Assembly (NCBI GenBank): GCA_949289295.1
Contig: CASENM010000020.1
Span: 1-64,000 of the forward strand
Origin: an uncultured Bacteroides sp.
GTDB lineage: Bacteria; Bacteroidota; Bacteroidia; Bacteroidales; Bacteroidaceae
Direction of reading: 5' to 3'
DNA length: 64,000 bases
In this document: positions 32,768 through 41,952 of the stretch, piece after piece
How positions within the stretch are numbered: the stretch's first letter is position 1
Layout: the number at the start of each line of letters is the position of its first letter
Program-made: the position numbers and the translations under genes
Notes under the pieces: model-generated
The model's database searches: none
The model's input: the letters and a program-made list of their open reading frames with translations, nothing else
What the model was told of the DNA's origin: nothing

Positions 32768-33442
32768 TTACATCGCCACTTCCGTCACTACCTGCCCGTC
32801 GAACAGATTGATGATGCGTCCGGCATAACCGGCGTCGTGCTGCGAGTGGGTGACCATCACGACGGTGGTTCCCTCCCGGTTGAGCTCGCTGAGCAACGCC
32901 ATCACCTCCTTGCCGTTTTTCGAGTCGAGGTTTCCCGTCGGCTCGTCGGCCAGAATCAGCCTGGGACCGGCCACCACGGCACGGGCGATGGCCACGCGCT
33001 GCTGCTGTCCGCCCGAAAGCTGCTGGGGGAAATGTCTCGAGCGGTGGGCGATGGCCATGCGGTCCATCGCCTCCTCCACCCTGCGCCGGCGTTCGGCCGC
33101 CGGAACGCCCATGTAGAGCAGCGGCAGCTCGATGTTCTCATACACGTTCAGCTCGTCGATGAGGTTGAAGCTCTGGAACACGAAGCCGATGATCCCCTTG
33201 CGGAGCGAGGTGCGCCGCGACTCGGTGTACTTCGACACCTCCACGCCGTTCAGCCAATATTCGCCGCCGGTGGGGTTGTCCAGCAGTCCGAGAATGTTCA
33301 GCAAAGTCGACTTGCCGCAACCCGAAGGTCCCATAATGGCCACAAACTCGCCTTCCTTCACTTCAATGCTCACATTGTTCAATGCCCAGGTCTCCACCTC
33401 GTCCGTGCGGAACACCTTCTGTAAATTCGTTGTCTTGATCAT
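32768..33442 (-). CDS. ABC transporter ATP-binding protein (LolD/MacB type)
   Basis: This 224-aa ATPase has Walker A GPSGCGKST (about 39-47), the signature LSGGQQQRVAIARA, Walker B LILADEPTGNLDS and the switch His in VVMVTHSQ. The sequence is of the LolD/MacB exporter group. It lies between two FtsX-type permease genes and energises them. All catalytic residues are intact. Confidence 0.94.
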   Translation of the reverse strand: MIKTTNLQKVFRTDEVETWALNNVSIEVKEGEFVAIMGPSGCGKSTLLNILGLLDNPTGGEYWLNGVEVSKYTESRRTSLRKGIIGFVFQSFNLIDELNVYENIELPLLYMGVPAAERRRRVEEAMDRMAIAHRSRHFPQQLSGGQQQRVAIARAVVAGPRLILADEPTGNLDSKNGKEVMALLSELNREGTTVVMVTHSQHDAGYAGRIINLFDGQVVTEVAM

Positions 33443-33518
33443 CTTGTCTTATCGTTTATAGTTTATTCTTTCCTTGGATGTTTTCGGGGCGTATGCGATA
33501 CGCCCCTACGGCAGACAT

Positions 33519-35822
33519 CTATTCTTTTTTGATTGTCTCAGCCGGATTTATCCGCATCAGTCTCACGATCTGCCAGCCTACCGCCGCCGCTATCAGCAGA
33601 GCCATCGTCACAAACAGGACGGCTTCCCACTCCCATCCGTAAACCGACTTCATGGAGGAATCTTCCAACGCGCCGGCCATCGCCAGCCTCAGCAGCGGAC
33701 AGACCAGCACGAACATGAGCAGGAACATGGCCGCATACGGCCGGGCGAACAGCATGAGAATGTCCCGGCGCGAAGCCCCGTTGATCTTCCGGACGGCGAC
33801 TTCTTTCTGACGCGCCACCCCGTCCATCGAGATGGAGGAATACACACTGAGTGTCACCAGCAGCAGACTCACCGCAGCCAGCACCCACAATACGGCCTCC
33901 AGCGTCTCCATCACCGAAAACACGGAACGCTCCCCGAACTTGCGCACATCCAAAGGCAACGTGCGCGGGACATGTTTCCGGCAGACGGCCTCCACCTTCT
34001 CCAGCACGCCGTCCACATCCTGTCCGGAAGCCACCTTCAGAATCCATGTCTTGAAATCCCGCGTCGGGAGAAACACGGAGCCGGCAAACCGTGCGTCGTC
34101 CGTCATATCCTTGTACAGGTCCTCATACACCCCGGCTATCTGATAGGTCTGCCTGCCCAACGTCACCATGCCTTCCGCGTTTTCCTCCCGGAGCAACCCG
34201 GCAAAACGTCCGCTCACGTAAACAAAGCCTTCCGACTCCGCCTCCAACACTTTCCCCTGCATCGGGATGCGGAAAAAGCCGAAGTAGTCAGGACGGCCGG
34301 TCATCACCTTGAGACGGACCTCCGTGCTGTCCTTCCGCAGGAAGGTGACGAACTGATAAGAAAGCAGGCCGTCGTCCATATCTTCGTTGACGGAGGTCTG
34401 CGCCTCGATTTCCGGCATGCGGTCTATCTCCGCGCGTATCATGTCCCAACTGTCACGGATAACGGTCGTGGTCATGTTTATCATGATCATCCGGCTCTCG
34501 TCCGCTCCCTCCGGAGGGTAGTACAGCCGGCCGCGCAGCTCGTCATACGTCAGGTGGGTGATGATGACAGCTCCCAGAAAGCCCATCGACACGAACATCT
34601 GCACACAGATCATCGCCGTACGGAACCTGTGCTTCCGCCCGTCCGTACGGATCCGGTTGACAAGGTCCACCCCTCTCATACGCCAGACAGGATACACGGC
34701 GATGAGCAGGCTGACCAGCAGGACAACCAGATAAAGCACGGACTGCACCACATAGCAGTCGTCCGCCACAAACCAGCCCACGCCTTCTTCAGGCAACCAA
34801 CGGTGGGCCAGGGGAACCACCGCCTCCAGCAACACCAGCGACAGCAGAAAAGCGAACGACAGCATGCAGAACACCTCGACGAAAAGCAGACAGAAAATGC
34901 CTTTCATGTCCGAGCCCAGACTTTTCCGCAAAGCCAGCTCATGCTGACGGGCATAAAACATCTGGAAAGTGAACTTCAGGAAGCTGATCAGCCCGGACAC
35001 CAGAATCAAGGAAGCGAGAAGCAGGACCAGAAACTTCACAAGCAGGGTGTCTGCCTGTCCGCTCACCGGCAAGGCACCCACCGCCACCGTCTTCTCCCCT
35101 CTGTTCCACACGATGCGGTCCAACGCTCCGCGCAGCCCGGACAAAGTCTGTCCCTCCGGCACAAAAGCATGCACCAGCACCGACAAACGCGGCTGCATCT
35201 CAAAAGGGAAATAGCAGTCGGCGTCCAGCTCCAGCCCGTCCTTGGGCACTTCCGCCACATTCACTATCCGGTAGTCCTTTATCCCGTTCTCCGGCTCCAG
35301 AGAGGTGAGCCGCACCACCCGGCCCACCGGATTTCCGCCGCCGGCGATTTTTTCCGCAAATTCGGACGACACGATGATCTCGTCCGGCAGCTCCGGCACA
35401 TATCCGCCATAAAGCAGAGGCAAGTTGAAATAGCGGAAGAAGTCGCCGCCCGTCACCTTATACCGCACGATATACGGAAGGCCGCGCCCGTCCTCCCCGA
35501 TGACGTCCACATCCGTACGCCGCGTCGCCGAACAGACGGACACGGAATCCAGCACCCCTTCCGTACGGGAAACCAGTTCGTCCACCTCCCGCAGCCGGAA
35601 CGGCATATTGTCGCCCGTCGCCTTGTCGCGCGTCTCGATCCGCACACGCCGCTCATGCTCCGGCAACCTGCTGTAAGCGTCCGCCATCCGGTCGACAAAC
35701 AGATATACCACGCTGAACACCACGATTCCCACCGCCAGACACAAGGCGGATATCACGCTCTGCACCTTGTATTTCCACAGGTTGCGCAAGGCAACCTTCA
35801 GATAATGCTGTATCATAATCAT
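33519..35822 (-). CDS. ABC transporter permease (MacB/FtsX type)
   Basis: This 767-aa permease has the same two-block architecture as the protein at 30314. It has an N-terminal helix (about 20-42), a periplasmic MacB-core domain, FtsX helices near 275-400 and near 650-760, and the conserved end RINPAETIKKE. A VAVRKINGA segment before the last helices is typical of Bacteroidetes exporters. It lies 76 nt before the ATPase gene and 20 nt after a truncated permease remnant, so the operon once had three permease genes. Confidence 0.88.
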   Translation of the reverse strand: MIMIQHYLKVALRNLWKYKVQSVISALCLAVGIVVFSVVYLFVDRMADAYSRLPEHERRVRIETRDKATGDNMPFRLREVDELVSRTEGVLDSVSVCSATRRTDVDVIGEDGRGLPYIVRYKVTGGDFFRYFNLPLLYGGYVPELPDEIIVSSEFAEKIAGGGNPVGRVVRLTSLEPENGIKDYRIVNVAEVPKDGLELDADCYFPFEMQPRLSVLVHAFVPEGQTLSGLRGALDRIVWNRGEKTVAVGALPVSGQADTLLVKFLVLLLASLILVSGLISFLKFTFQMFYARQHELALRKSLGSDMKGIFCLLFVEVFCMLSFAFLLSLVLLEAVVPLAHRWLPEEGVGWFVADDCYVVQSVLYLVVLLVSLLIAVYPVWRMRGVDLVNRIRTDGRKHRFRTAMICVQMFVSMGFLGAVIITHLTYDELRGRLYYPPEGADESRMIMINMTTTVIRDSWDMIRAEIDRMPEIEAQTSVNEDMDDGLLSYQFVTFLRKDSTEVRLKVMTGRPDYFGFFRIPMQGKVLEAESEGFVYVSGRFAGLLREENAEGMVTLGRQTYQIAGVYEDLYKDMTDDARFAGSVFLPTRDFKTWILKVASGQDVDGVLEKVEAVCRKHVPRTLPLDVRKFGERSVFSVMETLEAVLWVLAAVSLLLVTLSVYSSISMDGVARQKEVAVRKINGASRRDILMLFARPYAAMFLLMFVLVCPLLRLAMAGALEDSSMKSVYGWEWEAVLFVTMALLIAAAVGWQIVRLMRINPAETIKKE

Positions 35823-35842
35823 ATCCTTTCTTCCTTATTGTT

Positions 35843-36193
35843 TTACTCCGCTTTCATAACGTCCAGCGGATTGACACGCGCTGCCTTGCCCACCTGCCAC
35901 CAGACGGTGCCCAGCGAGATGACCGCCACCAGCAACAAGGCCGCGACGAATATCCACGGAGAAAGCGGAGCCTTCAGCACGAAGCCCTCGGTGTAACGAT
36001 GGATGGCCAGCCATGCCAACGGCACCGCCACCGTCTCCGGATGGACACAATGGACGTCCACCGTCAGCTCGCGGTGGATATAGCGCAGCAGGACGATGCT
36101 GCAGGCCAGACTGAACGCCAGTCCCAGCAAGTTGATGAGGGTGTAGAATCTGGCCCGCATCAAAAACCTCAAGATATATTTTAACGTATCCAT
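35843..36193 (-). pseudogene. Internally deleted ABC permease remnant
   Basis: This 116-aa frame joins the first 55 residues of an FtsX-type permease (ILRFLMRARFYTLINLLGLA, one helix, then YIHREL) directly to the last 60 residues of such a protein (WIFVAALLLVAVISL, then ARVNPLDVMKAE). A normal family member has about 770-810 residues, so some 670 are missing with the frame preserved. It keeps two membrane helices and no MacB core. It is probably a non-functional scar, although a small stable product is possible. Confidence 0.75.
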
Positions 36194-36233
36194 AAAATTT
36201 AATTAAAAAAACAACCACCGGACAGCCCTCCGG

Positions 36234-36321
36234 AAAACGCCCTTACGTTTCATGCAAAACGCCAAGACGTTCCGGACAAAACGTCCTTACGTTTCGGGGA
36301 AAACGTCAAGGCGTTTTTCCC
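36234..36321. repeat. Four 22-bp palindromic repeat units
   Basis: Four consecutive 22-bp units start at 36234, 36256, 36278 and 36300, each AAAACG(C/T)Cnnn(A/G)CGTTTnnnnn. The last ends in a T-run. They lie between the HlyD-type gene and the permease remnant within the export operon. A read-through or partial termination role is possible. Confidence 0.75.
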
Positions 36322-36367
36322 GTGTTCTTCCATCCTTGTCACATCACTGGCAACCAGACACATGCCA

Positions 36368-37618
36368 TCATCTGACCACCAGTTCTTCCGCATCTGCAAA
36401 GTTATCATATCCTGCAACAACTACCCAATCCCCGGGCTGCAAACCTCCGGTGATCTCGTACTGGCGCGGATTCTGGCGGCTGATCTCGATGGGCACCTTC
36501 ACGGCCCGCGTGCGGCCGGCATCGAGCTTGAATATCCAGTTGCCTCCCGTCTGCCGGTAGAAGTCGCCGCGCGGAATCACCACGGTCTTTTCGGGCTGCC
36601 CCAGCTCGATCTGCACCCGGAAGCTCTTGCCGAGACGCACGTTGTCGGGCATCTCGCCGGTGAACACCAGATCGACATCGAAGGTGCGGTCCTTCACCTC
36701 GGGCACCACCTTGCTCACCCGGAGCGGATAACGCCTGCCCTGATAGGTGACCGAAGCGGGAAGTCCCGTCGTCACCCGGTCGATATAGTACTCGCTCAGC
36801 GCGGCATGAATCTTGAAGCGGTCCATCACCTTCACCTCTGCGATGTTCTCGCCCGAGGCCACCTGCTGGCCGGGGGTCACCTTCACGAGGCTCAGCTGCC
36901 CGTCGACGGGAGCGCGCACCACCAGGTCCTCCGTCCTCCGCAGCGACCGCTCCCACTTCTTCCGCTCCCGCTCGCGGTCGTTGAGCAACAGTTCCTTGCG
37001 GATGACAGTCATGGCCGAATCGCTTTTCAGGCTCTGCAGCTTGAGACGGGTCGACTCCGTCTTGTAGCGGAACTCGTCGGCCGACACCTCCAGCTGCGCC
37101 TTGCTGCGGATGCCCATCTTATACTCCTCTTCCTCGAGTGCGAAACTCTTCCGGATCTTGTCCAGCTCATACTCCGCCTCCAGTGCCTGCTGCTTGAGCG
37201 TAAGGGTGCGCTGCTCCATCTCGATGGCCTTCTCCTCATACGTGATGCGCTGTTTCTCCCACTCGTCGCGCTGGTCGTCCAGGTCGCGCATCAGGTCGGG
37301 GTTGGTCAGTGTGAGGATGGTGTCGCCGCGTCTCATCAGACTGCCTTCCTCGGCCACGATACGCTCCACGTTGCCGCCCTCGCGCACGTTGACCATGAGG
37401 GTCAGGATGGGATGTACCACGCCTTCCACATCCACATACTCCAGAAAATCACCGTTTTTCACTTCGGCTATCTGTATCGTCTCCGCGTCGACACGCAGAC
37501 GGCGCGGACCGGAGGCAAGCGCCATCACGTAAGCCAGTCCGGCTATCGCGGCCACACCCGCCGCCAGACGGTAGCGGTGGCGCACATACCAGGGTTTCTT
37601 TTTCAGTTGTATATCCAC
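36368..37618 (-). CDS. HlyD-type periplasmic adaptor of the export operon
   Basis: The protein has 416 aa. It starts at a GTG at 37618 behind an AAGGAA ribosome-binding site. One N-terminal membrane helix (about 15-33) is followed by a beta-barrel/lipoyl half (GGNVERIVAEEGSLMRRGD), a long coiled-coil hairpin (about 105-215), the second lipoyl half (VRAPVDGQLS) and a barrel domain. It bridges the MacB-like permeases and the TolC-like channel encoded next to it. The order TolC, HlyD, permeases, ATPase is a classic tripartite exporter. Confidence 0.9.
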   Translation of the reverse strand: MDIQLKKKPWYVRHRYRLAAGVAAIAGLAYVMALASGPRRLRVDAETIQIAEVKNGDFLEYVDVEGVVHPILTLMVNVREGGNVERIVAEEGSLMRRGDTILTLTNPDLMRDLDDQRDEWEKQRITYEEKAIEMEQRTLTLKQQALEAEYELDKIRKSFALEEEEYKMGIRSKAQLEVSADEFRYKTESTRLKLQSLKSDSAMTVIRKELLLNDRERERKKWERSLRRTEDLVVRAPVDGQLSLVKVTPGQQVASGENIAEVKVMDRFKIHAALSEYYIDRVTTGLPASVTYQGRRYPLRVSKVVPEVKDRTFDVDLVFTGEMPDNVRLGKSFRVQIELGQPEKTVVIPRGDFYRQTGGNWIFKLDAGRTRAVKVPIEISRQNPRQYEITGGLQPGDWVVVAGYDNFADAEELVVR

Positions 37619-37628
37619 TTCCTTTTTA

Positions 37629-37663
37629 AATTAAGAATGAAGAATTAAGAATGAAGAATGAAG
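37629..37663. repeat. Short tandem repeat
   Basis: The 14-bp unit AATTAAGAATGAAG occurs twice in perfect tandem (37629-37642 and 37643-37656), then half a unit AATGAAG follows. It fills the gap between the TolC-like and HlyD-type genes, where copy-number change could alter their spacing. Confidence 0.7.
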
Positions 37664-37667
37664 AATT

Positions 37668-39122
37668 TCAGATGTCCGGCAGGTTTTCCGTCAGCGGACA
37701 GCCGTGCTCGAAGTCGTACTGCGTCATGCTGCGCAAACCGTAGTAGAGTGTCCAGTACGTCTTCATCGCCTCGATATGGTTGCGCCGCGCCGCGTCCTTT
37801 TCCGTGGTCGCCGCGTTCAGGTCGAGGACGGTCGACTTGCCCATCAGGTACAGCCGGAGAGCTACCTCATAGCGGCGGCGTGCCGTGTCGTCCGTGCGTG
37901 CCGCCACCTCCACCTGACGCGCCTGCAGGTTGAACTGCCGCACCATCTTCCGCACGTTCAGCTCGAAATCGTTCATGCCCTGTTCAGTCTGCGTCTCCAC
38001 CAGTGCCACGTTCGACTTCGCGACCCGTACCTTGCCCCGTCCGCGTCCCCAATCGAGAATGGGCACCACCAGCGACAGGCTCACATACTGCTGGTCGAGC
38101 GGACTGCGCCATGAATCCTTCAGCCGTCCGGCCGTCTGCGACAGACCGAACTGCAGATACAGGTCCGCCTTCAACCCCCGGCTTGCCCGTGCCTGTGCCA
38201 GCGCGCTCCTGCTTTCCAGCCTCATCCTCCGGTACATGTCCGGCTCCGGGCTGTGGAGATACGCCTGCTCCAACGCCTCCCCGAGCGGCACCTCGAAGCG
38301 CGGCACGCTGTCGTCCGGCACCACCTCCACCGCGGTCTCCTCCCGTATTCCCAGAAACGAGCGGAAAGTCAGCATGGCATCCTCCACCTCGATGCGCGCC
38401 TTCATCATGTTTGTCTCCTCGTTCAGACGGTTCACCTCCAGCTGGAGCATCTCGTTTTCCGTGATGCTGCCGATGTTGTACCGCCCGCGGGCATACCGGT
38501 AGAGCGTGTCCGCCGAGGCGTAGTTCGACCGCGCGATGTCCAGGTTCGCCTGTGCCGTGGCAAGGTCGAAAAACAGCTCGCACGTCCTCGAGGCAATCAG
38601 CTCCAGCGTCTCGGCATACGTCTTTTTCGCCTCCCGGAAGCGCACCGGCTCAATGCGGCGGTCCCACTTCAGCGAATTGTATCCGAAAAGCGACTGCTGG
38701 TAGCCCACGGTCACCGGCTGCGAGTTGTAGGAAGTGAAAGAACTGCCCAGCTCGTCCATCCGCTGCGTGGAGGTCTGCACAAACAGATTGCCGCCCGTGA
38801 ACCAGATGTTCTGGCTGACCTGCAGCCCCAGATCCGTAATCAACTGGTTCTGCCGGATAAACTGCTCCGTGCCGTCGGGCTGCGTCACCCGGTTGATCTG
38901 CCGGTTCAGATAGGGCGACGACACCAGATTCACTTCCGGCAGATAATTCGCCCGGAACGAACGGTAGCTCCAGTAGGCCGCCCGGTACGTATGCTCCGCC
39001 GCCTGTGCCTCGGGCGAATGCGCCTGTGCCATGCGGATGGCATCGCGCAGCGTAAGCCGTCCGGCATCCGCCTCCACCGGCAGGGAAAGTCCCAGGCATA
39101 TCATCCATAACAATCGTTTCAT
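37668..39122 (-). CDS. TolC-family outer membrane efflux protein
   Basis: This 484-aa protein has a signal peptide (about 1-20). It has the two-fold repeated helix/strand layout of TolC proteins: IRMAQAHSPEAQAAEHTYRAA near the start, RSNYASADTLYRYARGRYNIGS in the middle, and QARQVEVAARTDDTARRRYE near 390. It is the first gene of the leftward export operon, divergent from the NtrC-type regulator, with a 191-bp intergenic region that carries tandem palindromes. It forms the outer-membrane channel for the exporter. Confidence 0.9.
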   Translation of the reverse strand: MKRLLWMICLGLSLPVEADAGRLTLRDAIRMAQAHSPEAQAAEHTYRAAYWSYRSFRANYLPEVNLVSSPYLNRQINRVTQPDGTEQFIRQNQLITDLGLQVSQNIWFTGGNLFVQTSTQRMDELGSSFTSYNSQPVTVGYQQSLFGYNSLKWDRRIEPVRFREAKKTYAETLELIASRTCELFFDLATAQANLDIARSNYASADTLYRYARGRYNIGSITENEMLQLEVNRLNEETNMMKARIEVEDAMLTFRSFLGIREETAVEVVPDDSVPRFEVPLGEALEQAYLHSPEPDMYRRMRLESRSALAQARASRGLKADLYLQFGLSQTAGRLKDSWRSPLDQQYVSLSLVVPILDWGRGRGKVRVAKSNVALVETQTEQGMNDFELNVRKMVRQFNLQARQVEVAARTDDTARRRYEVALRLYLMGKSTVLDLNAATTEKDAARRNHIEAMKTYWTLYYGLRSMTQYDFEHGCPLTENLPDI

Positions 39123-39225
39123 CTTTCATCACATAATAATCCGTCTTCAGCAAATCAAAATCCATGCCACACAGGCAACAGACTAGCCATCAGCAAGATA
39201 AGCGAGCGCACCGCAAGACTTCGCC

Positions 39226-39260
39226 GTGCGGAACCACACATTTTCCGTGCGGAACCGCAC
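39226..39260. promoter_or_regulatory. Tandem palindromic operator candidates
   Basis: GTGCGGAACCACAC (39226-39239) and GTGCGGAACCGCAC (39247-39260) are spaced exactly 21 bp apart, two helical turns. The second is a perfect dyad. They lie between the divergent exporter and regulator genes, about 20 nt upstream of a TATCTTTG -7 element (39284-39291) serving the regulator. They are good candidates for binding sites of the NtrC-like regulator. No clear sigma-54 -24/-12 promoter was found for the exporter. Confidence 0.6.
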
Positions 39261-39313
39261 ATACAACACAAGCGGAAAATCCGTATCTTTGCCCATCAAC
39301 CTTATACAGACTC

Positions 39314-40681
39314 ATGGAAGAAAAAGGAAAAATACTGATTGTCGACGACAACGAGGACGTGCTCTTCGCCCTCAACCTGTTGCTCGAGCCCTATATGGAA
39401 AAGGTGAAGGTGACCACCCAGCCCTCGCGCATCGGACATTTCATGGCCACCTTCAAGCCCGATGTCATCCTGCTCGACATGAACTTCCGGCGTGACGCCA
39501 TCAGCGGACAGGAGGGCTTCGACTGCCTGGACGAGATTCTGCGGACCGACCCGCAGGCTGTGGTGGTGTTCATGACCGCTTATGCCGACACCGACAAGGC
39601 AGTCCGCGCCATCAAGGAGGGAGCCACCGATTTCGTGTCGAAACCGTGGGAAAAGGAGAAGCTGCTCGCCACTCTCTCGTCGGCCCTGAAGCTCAGCCGC
39701 TCGCGCAAAGAAGTGGGGAGACTGCAGGCGCAGATGCTCGCCCTCAGAGCCGACGACGGGCTGCCCGAACTCATCGGCGACTCGCCCGCCATGCGGAAGG
39801 TGAAGGAAACCATCTTCAAGCTCTCCGACACGGACGCCAACATCCTGATTCTCGGAGAGAACGGTACGGGGAAAGACCTCGTGGCACGCATGCTGAAGCA
39901 TTTCTCTCCCCGGCAGGAAGCGGCCTTCGTGACCATCGACCTGGGAAGCATCCCCGAACAGCTTTTCGAGAGCGAGCTGTTCGGCTACGAAAAGGGGGCC
40001 TTCACCGACGCGCGCAAGACAAAGCCGGGACGGATGGAAATCGCTTCGGGAGGCACGCTCTTTCTCGACGAGATAGGAAACCTCTCCCTGCCCATGCAGG
40101 CCAAGCTGCTCACCGCCATCGAAAAACGGCAGACCGTGCGGCTGGGGGCGGTGGAGCCGACACAGATTGACGTGCGGCTGATTTGTGCCACCAACGCCGA
40201 CCTCCACAAACGGGTGGCGGAGGGAAGTTTCCGCCAGGACCTGCTCTACCGCATCAACACCATCGAACTGCGTATCCCGCCGCTGAGAGAACGGGGAGAC
40301 GACATCCTGCTGCTGGCGGAACATTTTCTGGACGGATACAACCGGAAATACCATAAGGAAGTGAAAGGACTCACCCGTGAGGCGAAAAGCAAGCTGCTGA
40401 AATACAGCTGGCCGGGCAACGTGCGCGAACTGCAGCACACACTGGAACGGGCGGTCATCCTGAGCGAGAACGCCCTGCTCCGCCCGAGCGATTTCCTTTT
40501 CCCTTCCTCCGGCACGGAAAAGCCGGAGGACACGGACGAGGAACTGAATCTGGAGAAACTGGAGCGGAAGGCGGTGGAAAAGGCCATGCGCGCCAGCCAG
40601 GGAAACATGACCCGGGCGGCGGAACTGCTGGGCATCACCCGCTTCGCCCTTTACCGGAAAATCGAAAAACTGGGATTATGA
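39314..40681 (+). CDS. NtrC-type sigma-54-dependent response regulator
   Basis: I start it at the ATG at 39314 (455 aa), since the 50 codons upstream are not protein-like and contain the operator repeats. The receiver domain (about 1-125) has DDNED and the phospho-acceptor Asp in VILLDMNF. The AAA+ domain follows with Walker A GENGTGKD, the sigma-54 loop GAFTDA and GGTLFLDEIGN. A Fis-type helix-turn-helix ends the protein (NMTRAAELLGITRFALYRKI). It is co-transcribed with the histidine kinase (ATGA overlap) and probably activates the divergent exporter. Confidence 0.93.
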   Translation: MEEKGKILIVDDNEDVLFALNLLLEPYMEKVKVTTQPSRIGHFMATFKPDVILLDMNFRRDAISGQEGFDCLDEILRTDPQAVVVFMTAYADTDKAVRAIKEGATDFVSKPWEKEKLLATLSSALKLSRSRKEVGRLQAQMLALRADDGLPELIGDSPAMRKVKETIFKLSDTDANILILGENGTGKDLVARMLKHFSPRQEAAFVTIDLGSIPEQLFESELFGYEKGAFTDARKTKPGRMEIASGGTLFLDEIGNLSLPMQAKLLTAIEKRQTVRLGAVEPTQIDVRLICATNADLHKRVAEGSFRQDLLYRINTIELRIPPLRERGDDILLLAEHFLDGYNRKYHKEVKGLTREAKSKLLKYSWPGNVRELQHTLERAVILSENALLRPSDFLFPSSGTEKPEDTDEELNLEKLERKAVEKAMRASQGNMTRAAELLGITRFALYRKIEKLGL

Positions 40682-41952
40682 AAAGTTACGCCGCCTCACT
40701 GACCCTCCATATAGCCGGTCTGCTTGTGGCCGTCGCGGCAGGTGTCTATACCCTCATGCACGGCCTCTGGTTCTGTGCCGTAACCTCATCCGCCGCAGTC
40801 ATCTCCCTCTGCGTCAGCCTCTACCGGATGCAGACCCGGCAGATCCGGCTGATGCGGCGCATCGTGGACTGCATGCGTGGCAACGACCTCTCGCAGCTGG
40901 CATGTCCGGCCTTCAGCGACAAGGAGACCCGGCAACTGGCCGAGGACCTGTCGGCAGCATTGAAGGCTATCCGCATCCGCATGAACGATGAAGAGACCAA
41001 ACACCAGTATTACGAGAACCTGCTGGACCGGGTGGACACGGCGGTAGTGGTATGTTATCCGGACGGACGCACGGAATGGATGAACAAGGCGGCCCGGCTC
41101 ATGCTGGACAACCGCGGAGTCCTGCCCGAAGAAATCATCTCCGCCATCAGGAACCGGCAGACTGTGGTGCATCTCCCCCACACTCCGGTCCCCACCGACC
41201 TGAGCGTGTCGGTCACGGAAATCTATCTGAAAGGAAAAAGCCAATGGCTGGTCAGCCTGAAAAACATCCATACGGCACTGGAACACACCGAGATGGAGGC
41301 ATGGCGGAAACTCATCCGCGTGCTGACACACGAGATCATGAACTCCATCACGCCCATCATCTCTCTGGCCGACACACTGAGCGAACGCAGCCTGACCGAA
41401 TCGTCCGACGGACGCGCCCGCTCCCAGATGCGGCAAGGCCTGCAAGTGATACGCCGGCGGAGCAAGGGACTGCTGGAATTCGTGGAAAACTACAGAAAAC
41501 TGACCAGAATCGCGCAACCCGTAAGAACAGACATCAAAGTGCGTGACTTCTTCAACGACCTGCAGCAACTCTTTGCCGGAGAAACGGCCCTCACCTTCAG
41601 TTGCCCCGACAGTCTCCCCCACTGGAAAGCCGACCGGGGACAGATGGAGCAGGTATTCATCAACCTGATAAGGAATGCATTGGAAGCTTGCCGGAATACA
41701 GCCGGCGCACACATAGAGATCGGCGCGTCAATATCGGGTAAGGAATGGAAGTTTACGGTCAGCGACAACGGAGAAGGGATGCTCCCCGAAGTGACCGGAA
41801 GGATTTTCGTGCCGTTCTTCACCACCAAGCCCGGCGGGTCGGGCATCGGACTGGCCCTCTGCAAGCAGATAGTCATCCTTCACGGCGGACAGATCTCCGT
41901 GGATTCCCGCCCCGACAAAGGAAGCCGGTTCACGCTTTCTTTCCCGGCATGA
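40678..41952 (+). CDS. Sensor histidine kinase
   Basis: This 424-aa kinase starts within the stop of the regulator gene (ATGA). Two closely spaced membrane helices (about 7-25 and 28-48) leave almost no periplasmic loop. A PAS-like segment (about 105-195), the phospho-acceptor His in VLTHEIMNSITP, and ATP-binding N, G1 and G2 boxes (NLIRNALEA, DNGEGM, GSGIGLAL) follow. It may sense a membrane or cytosolic cue. Its 3' end overlaps the convergent ferredoxin gene by 23 nt. Confidence 0.92.
   Translation: MKSYAASLTLHIAGLLVAVAAGVYTLMHGLWFCAVTSSAAVISLCVSLYRMQTRQIRLMRRIVDCMRGNDLSQLACPAFSDKETRQLAEDLSAALKAIRIRMNDEETKHQYYENLLDRVDTAVVVCYPDGRTEWMNKAARLMLDNRGVLPEEIISAIRNRQTVVHLPHTPVPTDLSVSVTEIYLKGKSQWLVSLKNIHTALEHTEMEAWRKLIRVLTHEIMNSITPIISLADTLSERSLTESSDGRARSQMRQGLQVIRRRSKGLLEFVENYRKLTRIAQPVRTDIKVRDFFNDLQQLFAGETALTFSCPDSLPHWKADRGQMEQVFINLIRNALEACRNTAGAHIEIGASISGKEWKFTVSDNGEGMLPEVTGRIFVPFFTTKPGGSGIGLALCKQIVILHGGQISVDSRPDKGSRFTLSFPA

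Noticed and set aside
31469-33424. 651-codon open frame on the + strand opposite the ABC permease and ATPase genes
   Set aside because: It is a shadow frame caused by GC-rich wobble positions. It is His/Gln/Arg-rich, has no domain, and lies antisense to clear MacB/LolD-type genes.
33474-35996. 840-codon open frame on the + strand opposite the second permease
   Set aside because: It has the same compositional artefact, His- and Gln-rich without family features. The minus-strand permease has full motifs and normal length.
36234-36321. CRISPR-like array
   Set aside because: The four 22-bp repeats are directly adjacent with no spacers and no cas genes, so they are a tandem palindromic repeat, not a CRISPR array.
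39211-39231. Possible sigma-54 promoter for the TolC-like gene
   Set aside because: The minus strand has GCAC and TTGC boxes, but spacing between the GG-like and GC elements is 14 nt instead of 10 and the GG is missing.
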